Below the pieces are notes generated by a model, which was not told the origin of the DNA, made no database searches, and worked only from the letters and a program-made list of their open reading frames with translations. Positions 9,510 through 21,400 of a stretch of DNA of 64,000 bases are shown piece after piece; position 1 is the first letter of the stretch, and every line of letters starts with the position of its first letter. This DNA is from Buchnera aphidicola (Pemphigus immunis). Its GTDB lineage: Bacteria > Pseudomonadota > Gammaproteobacteria > Enterobacterales > Enterobacteriaceae. The position numbers were made by a program, and so were the translations under genes. The stretch lies in the NCBI RefSeq assembly GCF_964059115.1, contig NZ_OZ060408.1, positions 372,001 through 436,000 of the forward strand, read 5' to 3'.

Positions 9510-12143
9510 TTAAATATTTCTCTGACATTCTTTAACTTCAAATACTTCTATTATATCTCCTATCCGAATATCATTATAATTCTTTATACCAATGCCACAT
9601 TCCATACCATTTCTAATTTCATTTACGTCTTCTTTAAAACGACGTAAAGATTCTAATTCTCCTTCATATATTACTATATTATTTCTTAATATACGTACAG
9701 GATGATTTCTTTTTATAATACCTTCAGTTACCATACAACCAGCAATAGATGAAAATTTTGGAGATTTAAATATATTTCTTACTGCAGCTAAACCAATAAT
9801 TTCCTGTTTATATTCAGGAGATAACTTGCCTGACATAGCTATTTTAACTTCATCAATTAATTTATATATTATTGAATAATAACGCACATCTATATTTTCT
9901 AATAGAATCATTCGTTTAGCTAAAGAATCTGCTCTAACATTAAATCCAAGAATAACAGCATTTGATGCTGTTGCTAAAGAAACATCTGTCTCTGTAATTC
10001 CTCCCACACCTGATCCCACTATATTAATTTCAACTTCATTATTAGATAATTTTATTAAAGAATCAGAAATTGCTTCTAAAGATCCCTGAACATCAGATTT
10101 TAAAACAATATTTAATTCAGAAGTTTTCCCTGATTTAATATGATCAAATACGTTTTCTAATTTAATCTTTTTCTGCTTAGCTAATTTCACTTCACGAAAT
10201 TTACCTTGTCTATAAAAAGCAACTTCGCGAGCTTTTTTTTCATCATTAACTACTGTAAAGATATCACCTATATCTGGTATCTTAGATAAACCTAATATTT
10301 GTACAGGAATAGAAGGACCTGCTTCTGTTATACTATTATTAGTTTCACTTCTCATTGCTCGAACTTTACCATACGAACAACCACATAGTAAAATATCTCC
10401 TTTTCTTAATATACCTTCACGCACTAAAACAGTAGCAATAGGACCACGACCTCTATCAAGAAAAGATTCAATTACAACTCCACTAGCCATACCACTAAAA
10501 AAAGATTTTAAATCTAATATCTCTGACTGTAATAGAATAGCATCGAGTAAATTATTAATACCATATCCCGATTTAGCTGATACTGGAACAAATATGTTTT
10601 CACCACCCCATTCTTCAGGAATAATAGAATGTTTTATTAATTCTTTCTTTAACGGATCTAAAGAACCTTCTACTTTATCAATTTTATTAATAGCAACAAT
10701 AATAGGAACCTTAGCAGCATTTGCATGCTGAATAGATTCTATAGATTGAGGCATTACTCCATCATCAGCAGCAACAACTAAAACAACTATATCAGTAATG
10801 TTAGCTCCTCTTGCTCTCATCGAAGTAAAAGCAGCATGTCCAGGTGTATCTAAAAAAGTAATAATACCTTTTTTTGTTTTTACGTAATAAGCACCTATGT
10901 GTTGAGTAATACCACCTGCTTCTTTAGAAACAACTTTAGTTGATCTTATATAATCCAATAATGACGTTTTTCCATGATCAACATGTCCCATAACAGTAAC
11001 TACTGGAGGTCTTAATTTCATTGCATTACTGTTTATTTTTCTATCTTGCAGTAATAATTCTTCTAATTCATTATCGCGATATAAAGTAACTTTATGACCC
11101 ATTTCTTCAGCTACTAATTGTGCTGTTTCTTGATCTACAATTTGATTTATAGTAATCATTAAGCCTAACTGCATCATTTTCTTTATTACTTCTGAACTTT
11201 TTACTGCCATTTTATTAGCTAATTCAGATACAGTTAATTCATTACCTATTATAATATCTCTATTAATAGTTTGAAGTGGCTTTTTAAAAAATTGTTGTAA
11301 TATACTACCTTTATTTTTTAATTTACTATTTTTCCCAATACGCATTACTGTTTTTATTTCTTCACGATCTTTTTTAGACTCTAAATTTTTATTATTTTTT
11401 CTATAACGGTTATTTCTAGTTTTTTTATTTCTAATACGACGATTACCTTCAATTGCTCGATCATTTTCATCTTCTGCTTGACGAGCACGCAAAAATGTAG
11501 TTAAATGATAATCTTTTTTTATTTCTTCTTTATCTATTTTATTATTTAATATATCTTTAAATATTTTTTTTTCTTCTATAGAAATATTACGTCTATCTGT
11601 ATTTTTTTTTGTATTTTTCACTTTATAATCACGATTATTTTTTTTATTTCTTTTAGAAGAAATTAATTTATCATTCAATTTATTACCACCTATATTATTA
11701 ATCTCTTCACGTATTTTTTTATTAATTGATTCTTTTTTATTTTTTTGATTAATATTAATCAAAGATTTTTTTTTACTTTTAATAACTAAAAACTCCTCGT
11801 TTTTTTCAACATAATTAAGATTTGTTTTATCAGTCGGTAATCTATCTTGTTTAATATTATTTTTAAAATAAGTATGATTTTTCCTTATTTCAATTTTTAC
11901 CAATTTATTTTTTCCTCGGATACTGGAAACATTTAAAAAACTACGAATTTTTCTTTGTAAAATAAATGATTCCTGAAAAATATTCTTTTTTTTATATAAA
12001 AATTTTAACAATACCACTTTCTCTTGTGGAGTTATTACATCACGAATATTTTTCAATATACCTAGCTTATAAAAAGTATCAATTATTTTTTTTACTGAAA
12101 CATTTAATTCTATTGATAATAATTGTAAATTTACATCTGCCAT
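9510..12143 (-). CDS. infB: Translation initiation factor IF-2
   Basis: GTPase that positions fMet-tRNA on the 30S subunit and joins the 50S. It has 877 residues (E. coli 890). An N-terminal IF2-N fold is followed by a long low-complexity Lys/Asn/Arg linker (about 75-290) that carries the AT bias of the genome. The G domain has GHVDHGKT at 386-393, DTPGHAAFT from 432, NKIDK from 486 and SAKSG. Beta-barrel and IF2-C domains follow, ending at [12 protein letters not shown]. An internal-start shorter form, as in E. coli, cannot be judged. The gene lies 17 bases after nusA. Confidence 0.97.
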   Translation of the reverse strand: MADVNLQLLSIELNVSVKKIIDTFYKLGILKNIRDVITPQEKVVLLKFLYKKKNIFQESFILQRKIRSFLNVSSIRGKNKLVKIEIRKNHTYFKNNIKQDRLPTDKTNLNYVEKNEEFLVIKSKKKSLININQKNKKESINKKIREEINNIGGNKLNDKLISSKRNKKNNRDYKVKNTKKNTDRRNISIEEKKIFKDILNNKIDKEEIKKDYHLTTFLRARQAEDENDRAIEGNRRIRNKKTRNNRYRKNNKNLESKKDREEIKTVMRIGKNSKLKNKGSILQQFFKKPLQTINRDIIIGNELTVSELANKMAVKSSEVIKKMMQLGLMITINQIVDQETAQLVAEEMGHKVTLYRDNELEELLLQDRKINSNAMKLRPPVVTVMGHVDHGKTSLLDYIRSTKVVSKEAGGITQHIGAYYVKTKKGIITFLDTPGHAAFTSMRARGANITDIVVLVVAADDGVMPQSIESIQHANAAKVPIIVAINKIDKVEGSLDPLKKELIKHSIIPEEWGGENIFVPVSAKSGYGINNLLDAILLQSEILDLKSFFSGMASGVVIESFLDRGRGPIATVLVREGILRKGDILLCGCSYGKVRAMRSETNNSITEAGPSIPVQILGLSKIPDIGDIFTVVNDEKKAREVAFYRQGKFREVKLAKQKKIKLENVFDHIKSGKTSELNIVLKSDVQGSLEAISDSLIKLSNNEVEINIVGSGVGGITETDVSLATASNAVILGFNVRADSLAKRMILLENIDVRYYSIIYKLIDEVKIAMSGKLSPEYKQEIIGLAAVRNIFKSPKFSSIAGCMVTEGIIKRNHPVRILRNNIVIYEGELESLRRFKEDVNEIRNGMECGIGIKNYNDIRIGDIIEVFEVKECQRNI

Positions 12144-12160
12144 TCCATTTCTTCCTATTA

Positions 12161-13648
12161 TCAGGTCTTACTACCAAACCAACAAATATTACGAGCTTCC
12201 ATAATCAATTTACCTGCTTTATCACTATCTAAATCTTCAATATCACTAAGGTCATCAATTCCTTGATTAGCTAATTCTTCTAAAGAATAAATGTTTATAT
12301 TTGCTAATTTAATAGCTAAATCTCGACTCATCCCTTTTAAATTTAACAATGCTTCTTCAATATTCATTTTTTTTAATTTTTCTTTTTTTTCTGATTCCTT
12401 TTTTTTTAAAGCATTGTTAGCTTCCTCTCTAATTTGATAAACTATATTTTTATCAATACCAGAAACAGATAACAATTCGTTAAAAGGCACATAAGCTATT
12501 TCCTCTAAAGAAGAAAAACCTGTTTTAATTAGTGTGTTTATAACATCATCATTAATATTTAAACTATTACTTAATATACGTTTAATTAAATGCGATTCTT
12601 CTTTATATTTTAAATTCAAATCATCAACAGTCATTACATTTAATTCCCATCCACTTAATTGAGAAGCCAACTTAACATTTTGACCATTTCTACCAATTGC
12701 TTGAGCTAAATTAGCAGATTCCACAGAAACGTCCATGGTATGATGATCTTCGTCCATAATAATAGAAGATACATCTGCGGGAGACATTGCATTAATTACA
12801 AATTGTGCTGGATTACTATCCCATAAAACTACATCTATTCTTTCACCACATAATTCACTAGATACTGCTTGCACTCGTGCTCCTCTCATACCAACACATG
12901 CTCCTACAGGATCTATACGTTTATCGTTCGTTTTTACTGCAATTTTAGCTCGTGATCCAGGATCACGGGCAGCCGCTTTAATCTCGATTATTTCTTCTCC
13001 AATCTCAGGTACTTCAATACGAAATAACTCAATAAGCATTTCTGGTTTAGACCTACTCATAAATAACTGAGGTCCTCGAGATTCTGGATGAATTGCATAC
13101 AACAACCCTCTTACACGATCACCTAATCTGAAATTATCTCTTGGTAACATATCTTCTTTCATAATTAATGCTTCAGCATTATTTTCTAAATCTAAAATAA
13201 TATTATCTCTATTTATTTTCTTTACAATACCAGTAATAATATCACCTTTATATTCTTTAAATTGTTCAACTATCATAGCTCGTTCAGCTTCTCTCACTTT
13301 TTGAACAATAACTTGTTTTGCCGTTTGGGTAGTAATTCTATCAAAAGTAACTGATTGCATTAAATCTTCAATATAATCGTTCAATTGTATGGCATTGTTT
13401 TCTAAACGAGCTGCTTCTAATGTAATTTCTTTTGTCGGTTGAGTAACTTGAGATACAACCATCCAACGTCGAAACGTATAAAAATCTCCATTTTTACGAT
13501 TAATTTTTACTCTTATATCTATTTCTTGATCATGTTTTTTCTTTGTAGCTGTAGCTAATGCACATTCTAAAGCTTCAAATATCTTTTCACGTGGCAAAGA
13601 TTTCTCATTTGAAACTGATTCAACAACAGCTAAAATTTCTTTACTCAC
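12161..13648 (-). CDS. nusA: Transcription termination/antitermination factor NusA
   Basis: RNA-polymerase-associated factor for pausing, termination and rRNA antitermination. The frame is open to a TTG at 13663, but the GTG at 13648 ([16 protein letters not shown]) is preceded by GAGG nine bases upstream, matches the E. coli N terminus and yields 495 residues, exactly the E. coli length. Domain order: N-terminal RNAP-binding domain, S1 (about 135-200), two KH domains ([31 protein letters not shown]) and two acidic repeats ending [11 protein letters not shown]. rimP, upstream in E. coli, is absent. A terminator separates it from the tRNA-Leu/secG unit. Confidence 0.97.
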   Translation of the reverse strand: MSKEILAVVESVSNEKSLPREKIFEALECALATATKKKHDQEIDIRVKINRKNGDFYTFRRWMVVSQVTQPTKEITLEAARLENNAIQLNDYIEDLMQSVTFDRITTQTAKQVIVQKVREAERAMIVEQFKEYKGDIITGIVKKINRDNIILDLENNAEALIMKEDMLPRDNFRLGDRVRGLLYAIHPESRGPQLFMSRSKPEMLIELFRIEVPEIGEEIIEIKAAARDPGSRAKIAVKTNDKRIDPVGACVGMRGARVQAVSSELCGERIDVVLWDSNPAQFVINAMSPADVSSIIMDEDHHTMDVSVESANLAQAIGRNGQNVKLASQLSGWELNVMTVDDLNLKYKEESHLIKRILSNSLNINDDVINTLIKTGFSSLEEIAYVPFNELLSVSGIDKNIVYQIREEANNALKKKESEKKEKLKKMNIEEALLNLKGMSRDLAIKLANINIYSLEELANQGIDDLSDIEDLDSDKAGKLIMEARNICWFGSKT

Positions 13649-13890
13649 CTTGATTAGCCTCAATTCTAAATTAAAACAATGAAAATAAATTTATTATTTC
13701 AATTTTTTAAAAAATATTTAATCCATATAAAAATATTTTAACAAAAATTCTTTACAAAAAATGATATTCATAAATATAACTTTAAATATCAATTTAACGT
13801 ATTTATAAAAAATAAATTACTTTATTTTTCAAATATAAAAATGATAAAAATAAAGCTTAAAATATAATGAATATTTTTAAATAACAAAAA

Positions 13891-13908
13891 CCCCCGAATA
13901 ATCGGGGG
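13891..13908 (-). terminator. Rho-independent terminator after tRNA-Leu(GAG)
   Basis: CCCCCGA (13891-13897) and TCGGGGG (13902-13908) form a 7-bp GC-rich stem with a 4-base loop. On the minus strand TTTTTG follows directly. It ends the secG-tRNA-Leu transcript before the nusA unit and is one of the most GC-rich spots in the window. Confidence 0.9.
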
Positions 13909-14026
13909 AGTAGTACTTGAATATATCATTAATAAAAAAATTAACTATTATTTAAAAATTTTTGAAAATAATGAAAATTAATTAATTTTATATACTATAT
14001 ATAAAACGTTAATCAATTAAAAATCA

Positions 14027-14115
14027 TACCGAGGACGGGATTTGAACCCGCATATCTTTTAGAATAAGATACTACTACCTCAAAGTAGCGTGTCTGCCAA
14101 TTCCACCACCTCGGT
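14027..14115 (-). tRNA. leuU: tRNA-Leu, anticodon GAG
   Basis: Class II tRNA with the acceptor pair ACCGAGG/CCTCGGT and discriminator A. The anticodon arm is CTACT-TTGAGGT-AGTAG (anticodon GAG), with a long variable arm and T-loop GTTCAAATC. CCA is not encoded. It lies between secG and nusA, as leuU does in E. coli. Confidence 0.95.
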
Positions 14116-14210
14116 TTAATTTTCACTAATTTTATTTTTAATTAATGCAATATAGCATACCAATATAACCTTAATTTTATTTCATGGATAAATTCTTTTC
14201 ATAATAAAAA

Positions 14211-14477
14211 TCATTGATCATCTAATATACTACTTAAATTTATTGTTTTATTATGATTAACATGAACGTTCGACAAAGCTAACACAAAAACAAAAAAAAG
14301 AATTGCAAAAAAAACAGTAATATAAGTAATTAATTTGTTACGATTAGCATGAGTAAATAATTTTTCGGAACCACCAATAGAATAAGATGAATCTATATTA
14401 TCACCTTGTTGTATCATAATTAAAAAGATTAAAATAATTGATACAAACATTAATAAAATTAAAAAAAAATGATACAT
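14211..14477 (-). CDS. secG: Preprotein translocase subunit SecG
   Basis: Small inner-membrane partner of SecYE that eases protein export. It has 88 residues (E. coli 110). Transmembrane segments lie at about 3-21 (FFLILLMFVSIILIFLIMI) and 51-70, separated by IQQGDNIDSSYSIGGSEKLF, which matches the conserved QQGKGAD...FG loop. The C-terminal Pro/Ala tail of E. coli is missing. tRNA-Leu(GAG) follows it as in E. coli. Upstream, glmM and folP, its E. coli neighbours, are gone. Confidence 0.93.
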   Translation of the reverse strand: MYHFFLILLMFVSIILIFLIMIQQGDNIDSSYSIGGSEKLFTHANRNKLITYITVFFAILFFVFVLALSNVHVNHNKTINLSSILDDQ

Positions 14478-16178
14478 AAGAAATATGTTCCTATTGTCAT
14501 TACTGTTATAAAATTTTTTTATATAATATTATTTAATAAAAATATAAAATACATTTATTAAATAATGTTATATTTATTAAGAATATAATGTTCAATAAAA
14601 ATCAATTAATTTATCTAATTTTAAAATTGTAAATAAAATTTTTGCTTTCAATCTACATTTAAATTAAACATTTATTAGAATAAATTATATGTATTCTATA
14701 AAATCATTATTTCTAATATTTTTATAATCTTTATCCTATATTTTATATATAAATTTAATTTATTACAAAACATAAATATACTACACTATTAAAAAATAAA
14801 TTAATTAAATTTCAAAAAAATACCAAAAACATAAATCTAATTATTTTATTGAATACATCTAAAATAAAATTGTAGTAATTTTATTACTATTTGATTAATT
14901 TAAATAATTAATTTTTTTATAAAAAACTTTTCTATTACTCCCTGGTATTTAATACAAATGAAATATTAAAATTTAATAATTTGTCATACATTATAATTTT
15001 TTGATTATAAATAAAATGTACATTTCTTACCATAAAAGAAATTTTCGGTAAAAAATATAAATATGATAGTTATATATTCTATAGTTACAATATAATATAT
15101 TTTTAACTATAAATACTTAAATCTAACATCTTATAAATTCACTATCATAAAATTTATATTAAAAATAAAAATATCTTAAGATTAATTTATTAGAAAAAAA
15201 AATAAGTTATAATCATAACTTTATTAAGATTTTTACGTTTATAAAATCAGTAATAAGATAATTAAAATTGCACAAAATTTCAATTTTATAAATTTTATTA
15301 AAAACATTCTTTGTAAATAAAAACCAAATCTTTGCACTTGTATGTAAATTTTAAATTAATTATATATTAATTCTTTTTAAGAATTAATATATAATTTTCT
15401 ATAAAAATTTTATAAATTTGATAAACAATACTAATGTATTTAAATTAACTAAAGCAATAAAAATAATTTTTTCTAAATTTACTATTGTAATAAAAAATGA
15501 AAATATATTTTTATTTCATTAAATAAAATTATATATTTTATTAATCTATATTAACACATAACATAATATTAAGTATAACATACTTCATTTTTTGTTCTAT
15601 CTATAATAAGAATTATTATTAATTTTTTTAATTAAATGTACTTACAAAAATTATTTTTTTACTTTTAGTTTCATTTTTAATAAAAAAATATTGTTTTAAA
15701 AATAAATTAATTTTTACATAAATAAATAAATCCAATAAAAATATAATATTTTTATAAATATAAAATTTTAATTTTAAATAAAAATTAAAATAAAAGTAAT
15801 ATTCATTATATAAATAAACATATTTATTTTTAAATAAATCAACTATCTCCTATAAAATAAAGAGATAGTTGTACATTTTTTAATAAAAAATAATAATTTT
15901 TACATCTAAATTGAACTTGATTTAAAAATTAAAAATATTAATTAAACACATATTTATTTTAAATTACATTTTTAAAAAAAATATTTAAAATTTGCAATAC
16001 TTTGAATATTAATTTTCCATCAATGATTAAATTAACATTTAACCAAATTTTTCATCTAAAAATATTATTTAAAATGTATAAATAAAAAATATTTTAGTTA
16101 TATCTAAATAATTTTTTATAAAAATAAAATTACATTAAATATAATTTAAATCTTAAAATAACTATATTAAATATTAAT
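14478..16178. other. 1.7-kb gene-free region at the folP-glmM position
   Basis: The largest gap in the window: 1,701 bases, extremely AT-rich, with no ORF of 60 codons on either strand. E. coli has ftsH-folP-glmM-secG here in the same orientation, so the space fits an eroded glmM (about 1.34 kb) and perhaps folP. I could not recognise any surviving GlmM or FolP peptide by eye. One clear hairpin exists at 15840-15871. Confidence 0.7.
15840..15871. terminator. Terminator-like hairpin inside the 1.7-kb gap
   Basis: Perfect 10-bp stem (CAACTATCTC 15840-15849, GAGATAGTTG 15862-15871) with a 12-base loop. On the plus strand TACATTTTTT follows; on the minus strand (after ftsH, 308 bases past its stop) the flank is T-rich but has no clean U-tract. 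The stem-loop core is nearly identical to the rpmA terminator at 22002-22033. Which strand it serves is unclear. Confidence 0.55.
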
Positions 16179-18023
16179 TTAATTAAAAGAAGAATTTTCT
16201 ATCCAATTTACAGGTTTACGAACTTTTTTTCTGGCCATTAAATCGTCAATTTGTAAAGCATCAATTGTTTCATATTTCATTAACGCATCTTTCATAGCAT
16301 GTAATATATCTATATTATCATTTAAAATACTTCTTGCTCTTTGATAATTTAACTCTATTAATAATTTTACTTCTTTATCTATTATTCTGGCAGTTTCATC
16401 TGACATATGTTTAGCTTTAGCAACTGAACGACCTAAAAATATTTCATCCTCTTCTTCAACATATAACAAAGGTCCTAATTTATCTGAAAAACCCCATTGA
16501 GTCACCATATTTCTTGCTAAGGTAGTTGCAATCTTTATATCATTAAAAGCACCTGTAGATACATTTTTTTCACCATAAATAATTTCTTCAGCTAATCGTC
16601 CTCCATATAAAGTAGATATTTGACTTTCCAATTTTTGACGACTGATAGTAATAGTATCGCTTTCTGGTAAAAAGAATGTTACTCCTAATGCTCTACCTCT
16701 TGGAATTATTGTTACTTTATGTGCAGGATCATGCTCAGGAACTAATCTTCCTACGATTACATGTCCAGATTCATGATAAGCAGTAGCCTGTTTTTGCGCA
16801 TCAGTCATTACTAATGATCGACGTTCAGAACCCATAATAATTTTATCTTTAGCTTTTTCAAATTCTGACATAGATACAGTATGACGATTCATTCTAGCAG
16901 CAAAAAGAGCTGCTTCATTTACTAAATTAGCTAAATCTGCGCCAGAAAATCCAGGAGTACCACGAGCAATAATCATTGCATCAACATCTTTATCTAAAGG
17001 AATTTTACGCATGTGAACTTTAATAATTTGATTTCTTCCTCGAACATCAGGTAAAGCTACTACTATTTGTCTATCAAAACGACCCGGACGCAATAAAGCA
17101 GGATCTAAAACATCAGGACGATTCGTAGCGGCAATTAAAATAATACCCTCATTTCCTTCAAATCCATCCATTTCTACTAACATTTGATTTAATGTTTGTT
17201 CTCTTTCATCATGTCCACCTCCAACACCAGTACCTCTTTGACGACCTACGGCATCAATTTCATCAATAAATATTATACACGGTGCAGATTTTCTGGAATG
17301 TTCAAACATATCACGTACCCTGGATGCCCCTACTCCAACAAACATTTCAACAAAATCAGATCCAGAAATAGTAAAAAAAGGAACTTTAGCTTCCCCTGCT
17401 ATAGCTTTTGCAAGTAATGTTTTACCTGTTCCTGGAGGACCAACCATTAAAATTCCTTTTGGAATTTTACCACCTAATTTTTGGAAACGACTAGGTTCTC
17501 TTAAATATTCTACCAATTCACTAACTTCTTCCTTGGCTTCATCACAACCAGCTACATCAGAAAAAGTAATCTTAATCTCATCTTTAGATAACATACGAGC
17601 TTTACTTTTACCGAACGACATAGCACCCTTGCCACCACCAATATGCATTTGACGCATAAAAAAAATCCAGACACCTATTAATAAAAACATTGGAAACCAA
17701 GATATAAAAATAGAAGTAATCAAACTTGTCTCTTCAGGTGCTTCTCCTACTACTTTAACATTTTTTACTAATAGATTATCTAGTAACCTAGAATCGTTAA
17801 TTGGAAGATATGTTTTATATTTGTTATTATTTTTTTTGATAACATTAATTTCATGCCCATTTATATGTACCTCCCGGACTTGATCTTGATTAACTTCTGA
17901 CAAAAAAGTTGAATAATCTATTCTACGAATGTTCCCATCATCAGAATTAAAACTTTGAAATATAGACATGAATACAACTGCAATAACTAACCAAAGAATC
18001 AGATTTTTAACCATGTCACTCAA
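16179..18023 (-). CDS. ftsH: ATP-dependent zinc metalloprotease FtsH
   Basis: Membrane-anchored AAA+ protease that degrades damaged membrane proteins and regulators. Start is a TTG at 18023 ([10 protein letters not shown]) with GAGG eight bases upstream; the ATG at 18014 would be 17 bases from it. It has 614 residues. Transmembrane helices lie at about 7-24 and 103-123, Walker A GPPGTGKT at 195-202, [10 protein letters not shown] at about 251-260 and the zinc motif HESGH at 417-421. The third zinc ligand region FNDIKIAT is present. The C terminus ends at [12 protein letters not shown], about 30 residues short of E. coli, removing only the non-conserved tail. rlmE lies directly upstream as in E. 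coli. Confidence 0.97.
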   Translation of the reverse strand: MSDMVKNLILWLVIAVVFMSIFQSFNSDDGNIRRIDYSTFLSEVNQDQVREVHINGHEINVIKKNNNKYKTYLPINDSRLLDNLLVKNVKVVGEAPEETSLITSIFISWFPMFLLIGVWIFFMRQMHIGGGKGAMSFGKSKARMLSKDEIKITFSDVAGCDEAKEEVSELVEYLREPSRFQKLGGKIPKGILMVGPPGTGKTLLAKAIAGEAKVPFFTISGSDFVEMFVGVGASRVRDMFEHSRKSAPCIIFIDEIDAVGRQRGTGVGGGHDEREQTLNQMLVEMDGFEGNEGIILIAATNRPDVLDPALLRPGRFDRQIVVALPDVRGRNQIIKVHMRKIPLDKDVDAMIIARGTPGFSGADLANLVNEAALFAARMNRHTVSMSEFEKAKDKIIMGSERRSLVMTDAQKQATAYHESGHVIVGRLVPEHDPAHKVTIIPRGRALGVTFFLPESDTITISRQKLESQISTLYGGRLAEEIIYGEKNVSTGAFNDIKIATTLARNMVTQWGFSDKLGPLLYVEEEDEIFLGRSVAKAKHMSDETARIIDKEVKLLIELNYQRARSILNDNIDILHAMKDALMKYETIDALQIDDLMARKKVRKPVNWIENSSFN

Positions 18024-18072
18024 GGTATTAACCTCATTATTACAATAATATAAAAAACAGCATAAGATATTA

Positions 18073-18695
18073 TTATTTTCTCTTAGCTGCTACAATAAAT
18101 ACCTCTCTAGAACTAGTTAGAGAAGAATATGGTTTACGAATTTTGACTAATGAAAACAAATCATAGATTTTTTTTAAAAATGTATCAAATCCTTCTCCTT
18201 GAAATAATTTTAATAATAATGTTCCTCCTTGTACCAAAGTTATTCTAGATACTTCAAGAGCCAAATTACATAAAAAAATAGACTTAGGAATATCAATACA
18301 AGAATACCCACTCATATTAGGAGCCATATCAGACATCACCACATTAACAGGTTTCAATTTTACAAAATGTAATAATTTATCAAATATAACTTTTTCTCTG
18401 ATATCACCTTGAATAAAAAGTACATTTTTAATAGGAAGCATCGGTAGTATATCACAAGCTACAATTTTTCCCTGTTTTCCTATTTTAGAAACAGCATATT
18501 CCGACCAACTACCAGGAGATGATCCTAAATCTATCACATTCATACCTATTTGAAAGATTTTATCAGAATTGTTTAATTCTGCTAACTTAAATTTTGCTCT
18601 TGATCGCAATCCTTTTTTATAAGCTAATTTTACATATTTATCACAAAAATGCCTTTTCAACCATTTATTAGAATTTGTTATTTTTTTTTTATCAT
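18073..18695 (-). CDS. rlmE: 23S rRNA (uridine-2552-2'-O)-methyltransferase, with a frameshift at an A10 run
   Basis: Methylates U2552 of the 23S A-loop late in 50S assembly. The clean reading frame (18073-18660, 195 residues) begins only at a TTG inside the conserved block. The real start is probably the ATG at 18695, with AGGA nine bases upstream. Its frame hits a stop after M-I-K-K-K because ten A's (plus-strand T's 18681-18690) follow; eleven A's would read on through [10 protein letters not shown], which matches SSSRWLQEHF of E. coli. The corrected length is 207 residues (E. coli 209). The catalytic Lys (SRAKFKL), Asp ([12 protein letters not shown]), Lys ([12 protein letters not shown]) and Glu (SREVFIVA) are all kept. 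Poly(A) slippage or TTG initiation could give function; sequencing error is possible. Confidence 0.85.
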
Positions 18696-18949
18696 GAAAA
18701 TATATCCTAAAAAATAAAAATTAAATAAAATTTATAACTTTTACTCAAAAAATAATTTACTCATTAATATTGATATAGTTTTTAATTGTTATATATAAAA
18801 GTCTCATTAAATCCTATGAATTATTAAAAAATAATTTTTTATAACATTTCTAACAAAAATTTTTTATCTATATAAAATATATTAAATTTTTACATATTAT
18901 TTCCCATATTTATTTTAATCATTATGTATATATTTATAGTATATAGATA

Positions 18950-19429
18950 CTATACATAATCTATTTTTAATATCTTATATTGTATTTTTCCACCTGGTGT
19001 TTTTATTACAGCAATATCTTTGACTTTTTTACCAAGTAATCCACGAGCCATAGGAGAATTAATAGAAATTAATTTTTTTTTAAAATTAGCTTCATCATTA
19101 CCAACAATACTGTAAGTAAATTGTTTTTTAGTATGTACATTCAACACCGTTACAGTAACACCAAAAATTACCGTACCATTATTAGATACCTTAGTGATAT
19201 CAATAATTTCGGCATTGGCAAGTTTAGATTCAATTTCTTGTATCCGTCCTTCACAGAATCCCTGTGCTTCTCTAGCTGCATGATATTCTGCATTTTCCTT
19301 TAAATCACCGTAAGATCTAGCATCAGAGATATCAGAAATAATACGAGGCCGTGTAATTTCTTTTAATTTTTGCAATTCTTTACGTAATTTTTTTATACCA
19401 CTTACAGTCATTGGAATTTTGCTTTTCAT
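18950..19429 (-). CDS. greA: Transcription elongation factor GreA
   Basis: Stimulates RNA cleavage in backtracked RNA polymerase. It has 159 residues (E. coli 158): an N-terminal coiled coil with the tip motif [17 protein letters not shown] (acidic tip residues kept), then an FKBP-like C-terminal domain ending [16 protein letters not shown] ([13 protein letters not shown]). The ATG has GAGG six bases upstream. It is transcribed toward rlmE but with about 250 bases between. Retaining a rescue factor makes sense where homopolymer tracts make RNA polymerase slip or stall; that link is inference. Confidence 0.97.
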   Translation of the reverse strand: MKSKIPMTVSGIKKLRKELQKLKEITRPRIISDISDARSYGDLKENAEYHAAREAQGFCEGRIQEIESKLANAEIIDITKVSNNGTVIFGVTVTVLNVHTKKQFTYSIVGNDEANFKKKLISINSPMARGLLGKKVKDIAVIKTPGGKIQYKILKIDYV

Positions 19430-19977
19430 ACAAAACCTCTAAATAATAATATTATTATTTTATTTTTTATATATTATAGAAAAGTAAATAAAATTAAAAA
19501 TACTAAAATTAGCAAAATATGCAATTAATTTAAAAAATGTTTTAAAAGAATAAAAAACATATGAATGAATATTCATAGATAGTACCGTATATAAAAAATA
19601 TGTTTTATAAATTATTACTTTTATGTTAATATCTAATTTATTTTAATGATACTGTATAACTATACAACATAATTAATTAACAAAAAGAAACAATAATTTC
19701 TATATATAAATAATATTTAAAAATATCGATAATTCAACATAAATATAATTATATCTAAAAATATTATTTATATAATAATAAAATTGTTATTAATATCGAT
19801 TAAATAATATGTTATATATATGATATATATCATATGTTTTTTGCTTTTTATAAAGATACTAAAAAATAATTTTTAATATTTTATTACTCAATTAAAATTT
19901 TATCCAACCCAATATATTGAATAAAATAAAAATTATTTTTTAAAAAATTTTTCCATTACATTAAATTAAAAATAACT
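19430..19977. other. Gene-free divergent region greA/ibaG
   Basis: 548 bases of AT-rich sequence between divergent greA and ibaG. It must contain both promoters; none stands out above the background. No RNA gene, long hairpin or remnant frame was seen. Confidence 0.5.
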
Positions 19978-20232
19978 ATGCAAAATAAAAAAATAAAAAA
20001 AATACTAATGAATAAATTAGCATTACAAGAAATATATGTAACAGGAGATAGTAATCATATAGAAATTATTGCTATTGGAGAAATATTTACAGGAATGAGT
20101 GAAGTAAAGAGACAACAATCTGTTTATACATCTTTAATGTCAGATATTATGGAAAAAAAAATTCATGCCATAACTATAAAATCTTATTCTCCTAAAGAAT
20201 GGAATAAAAAAAAGCACAATTATAGTCCATAA
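19978..20232 (+). CDS. ibaG: BolA-family protein IbaG (YrbA)
   Basis: Small BolA-like protein; the family works with monothiol glutaredoxins in iron-sulphur cluster handling. It has 84 residues, the same as E. coli IbaG, with matching blocks VTGDSNHIEIIAIGEIF, GMSEVKRQQSVYTSLM and IHAITIKSYSPKEW. In E. coli murA follows directly; here 1.17 kb without genes follows. No clear Shine-Dalgarno precedes the ATG, only an A-rich leader. Confidence 0.92.
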   Translation: MQNKKIKKILMNKLALQEIYVTGDSNHIEIIAIGEIFTGMSEVKRQQSVYTSLMSDIMEKKIHAITIKSYSPKEWNKKKHNYSP

Positions 20233-21400
20233 AAATATTAAAAAATTACAAATATATATCATAAAAATTATTTTAAAAATCGTACTAAAAAATAAAATAT
20301 TATATATTCGATAAAAAATTTAAAACGATTTTTTTTAAAAAAAATAAATAAATTTATCTTATTTATTAATTAGATTAATATGTATTCAATTAAAATATAA
20401 AAATTATTAAATAAAAATACAACATTACTAAAAAAATGCAATATAATTTACCATATTAATCGATATAAATAATTTCAATTTAAGAATAAAAACTATATAT
20501 ATGAGAAATAAGTATATATTAAAATGCTAAAAATTAAAATGACTAAAACAAATAAAAATTATAAATTTTATTTCTATAAAAATAAAAATAACTGGTAATA
20601 TTTTGTACTAAACATTCACTAATATATAAAAAATTAAACAATTAATTTTTCATATTAAAAATATAAAATTTTATATCTTCAATATAATTTCTATCTAACA
20701 CAACACTTAACATTTTAAAAATTATATAAAAAATATAAAACTGTAATAAAAAATATTTTAAATTCATTTTAAAAAAATAAAAATATACCAACATCTAATA
20801 CTTTATATCCTAAAACAATAAAAAACATAAAAATTAAATTTATATTATTAAATATAATAAAAAAATAAATAAAAGTTTTTCCTGAAAGTAATGTATATCT
20901 CATAACTATTTTAAATAGAAAAGTTATTTTTTATAAAAAATTCTTTTAAATTAATAAAAATAATTTTTTCCCCTTATTCTCATAAATTTAAAATTCGTTA
21001 TCAATATAATAAAAAATAATATTTTAATACAATTTATCATATATTATCTAAATTATAAATTTTAAAAAAAATACGCCAGAACTTACTTCTATTTAAAAAT
21101 AAAATAATTTATCTATATTTAATTTTAAAATATTCTATAACAATATTAATAATTAAAATATATATGTATAAAAAATAATGAAAATATTAAAAAATATAAT
21201 CAAAATTCACTAATCTTTCTGATTATAGGAAAAAATAAAATAATATATTTTTTTAGCATTAAAAAAATATATTAACATATCCTATACAATTTTATAATAA
21301 AATTTATTAACAGTTATTAATTAAGATTGGTATTTATATCTTAAAATTATTAATATTAACATCAGTATCTATATTAAACTATCAACTATTGGAGTTATTC
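20233..21400. other. 1.17-kb gene-free region at the murA position
   Basis: 1,168 bases, extremely AT-rich, no ORF of 60 codons. E. coli has murA immediately downstream of ibaG, and ispB next to rplU. The size is close to an eroded murA (about 1.26 kb). No MurA or IspB peptide could be recognised. The rplU promoter must lie near the right end. The last bases hold the GGAG site that fixes the rplU start. Confidence 0.65.

Noticed and set aside
9201..9647. 148-codon plus-strand frame across rbfA and infB ends
   Set aside because: Antisense to two well-supported genes, composition typical of a shadow frame.
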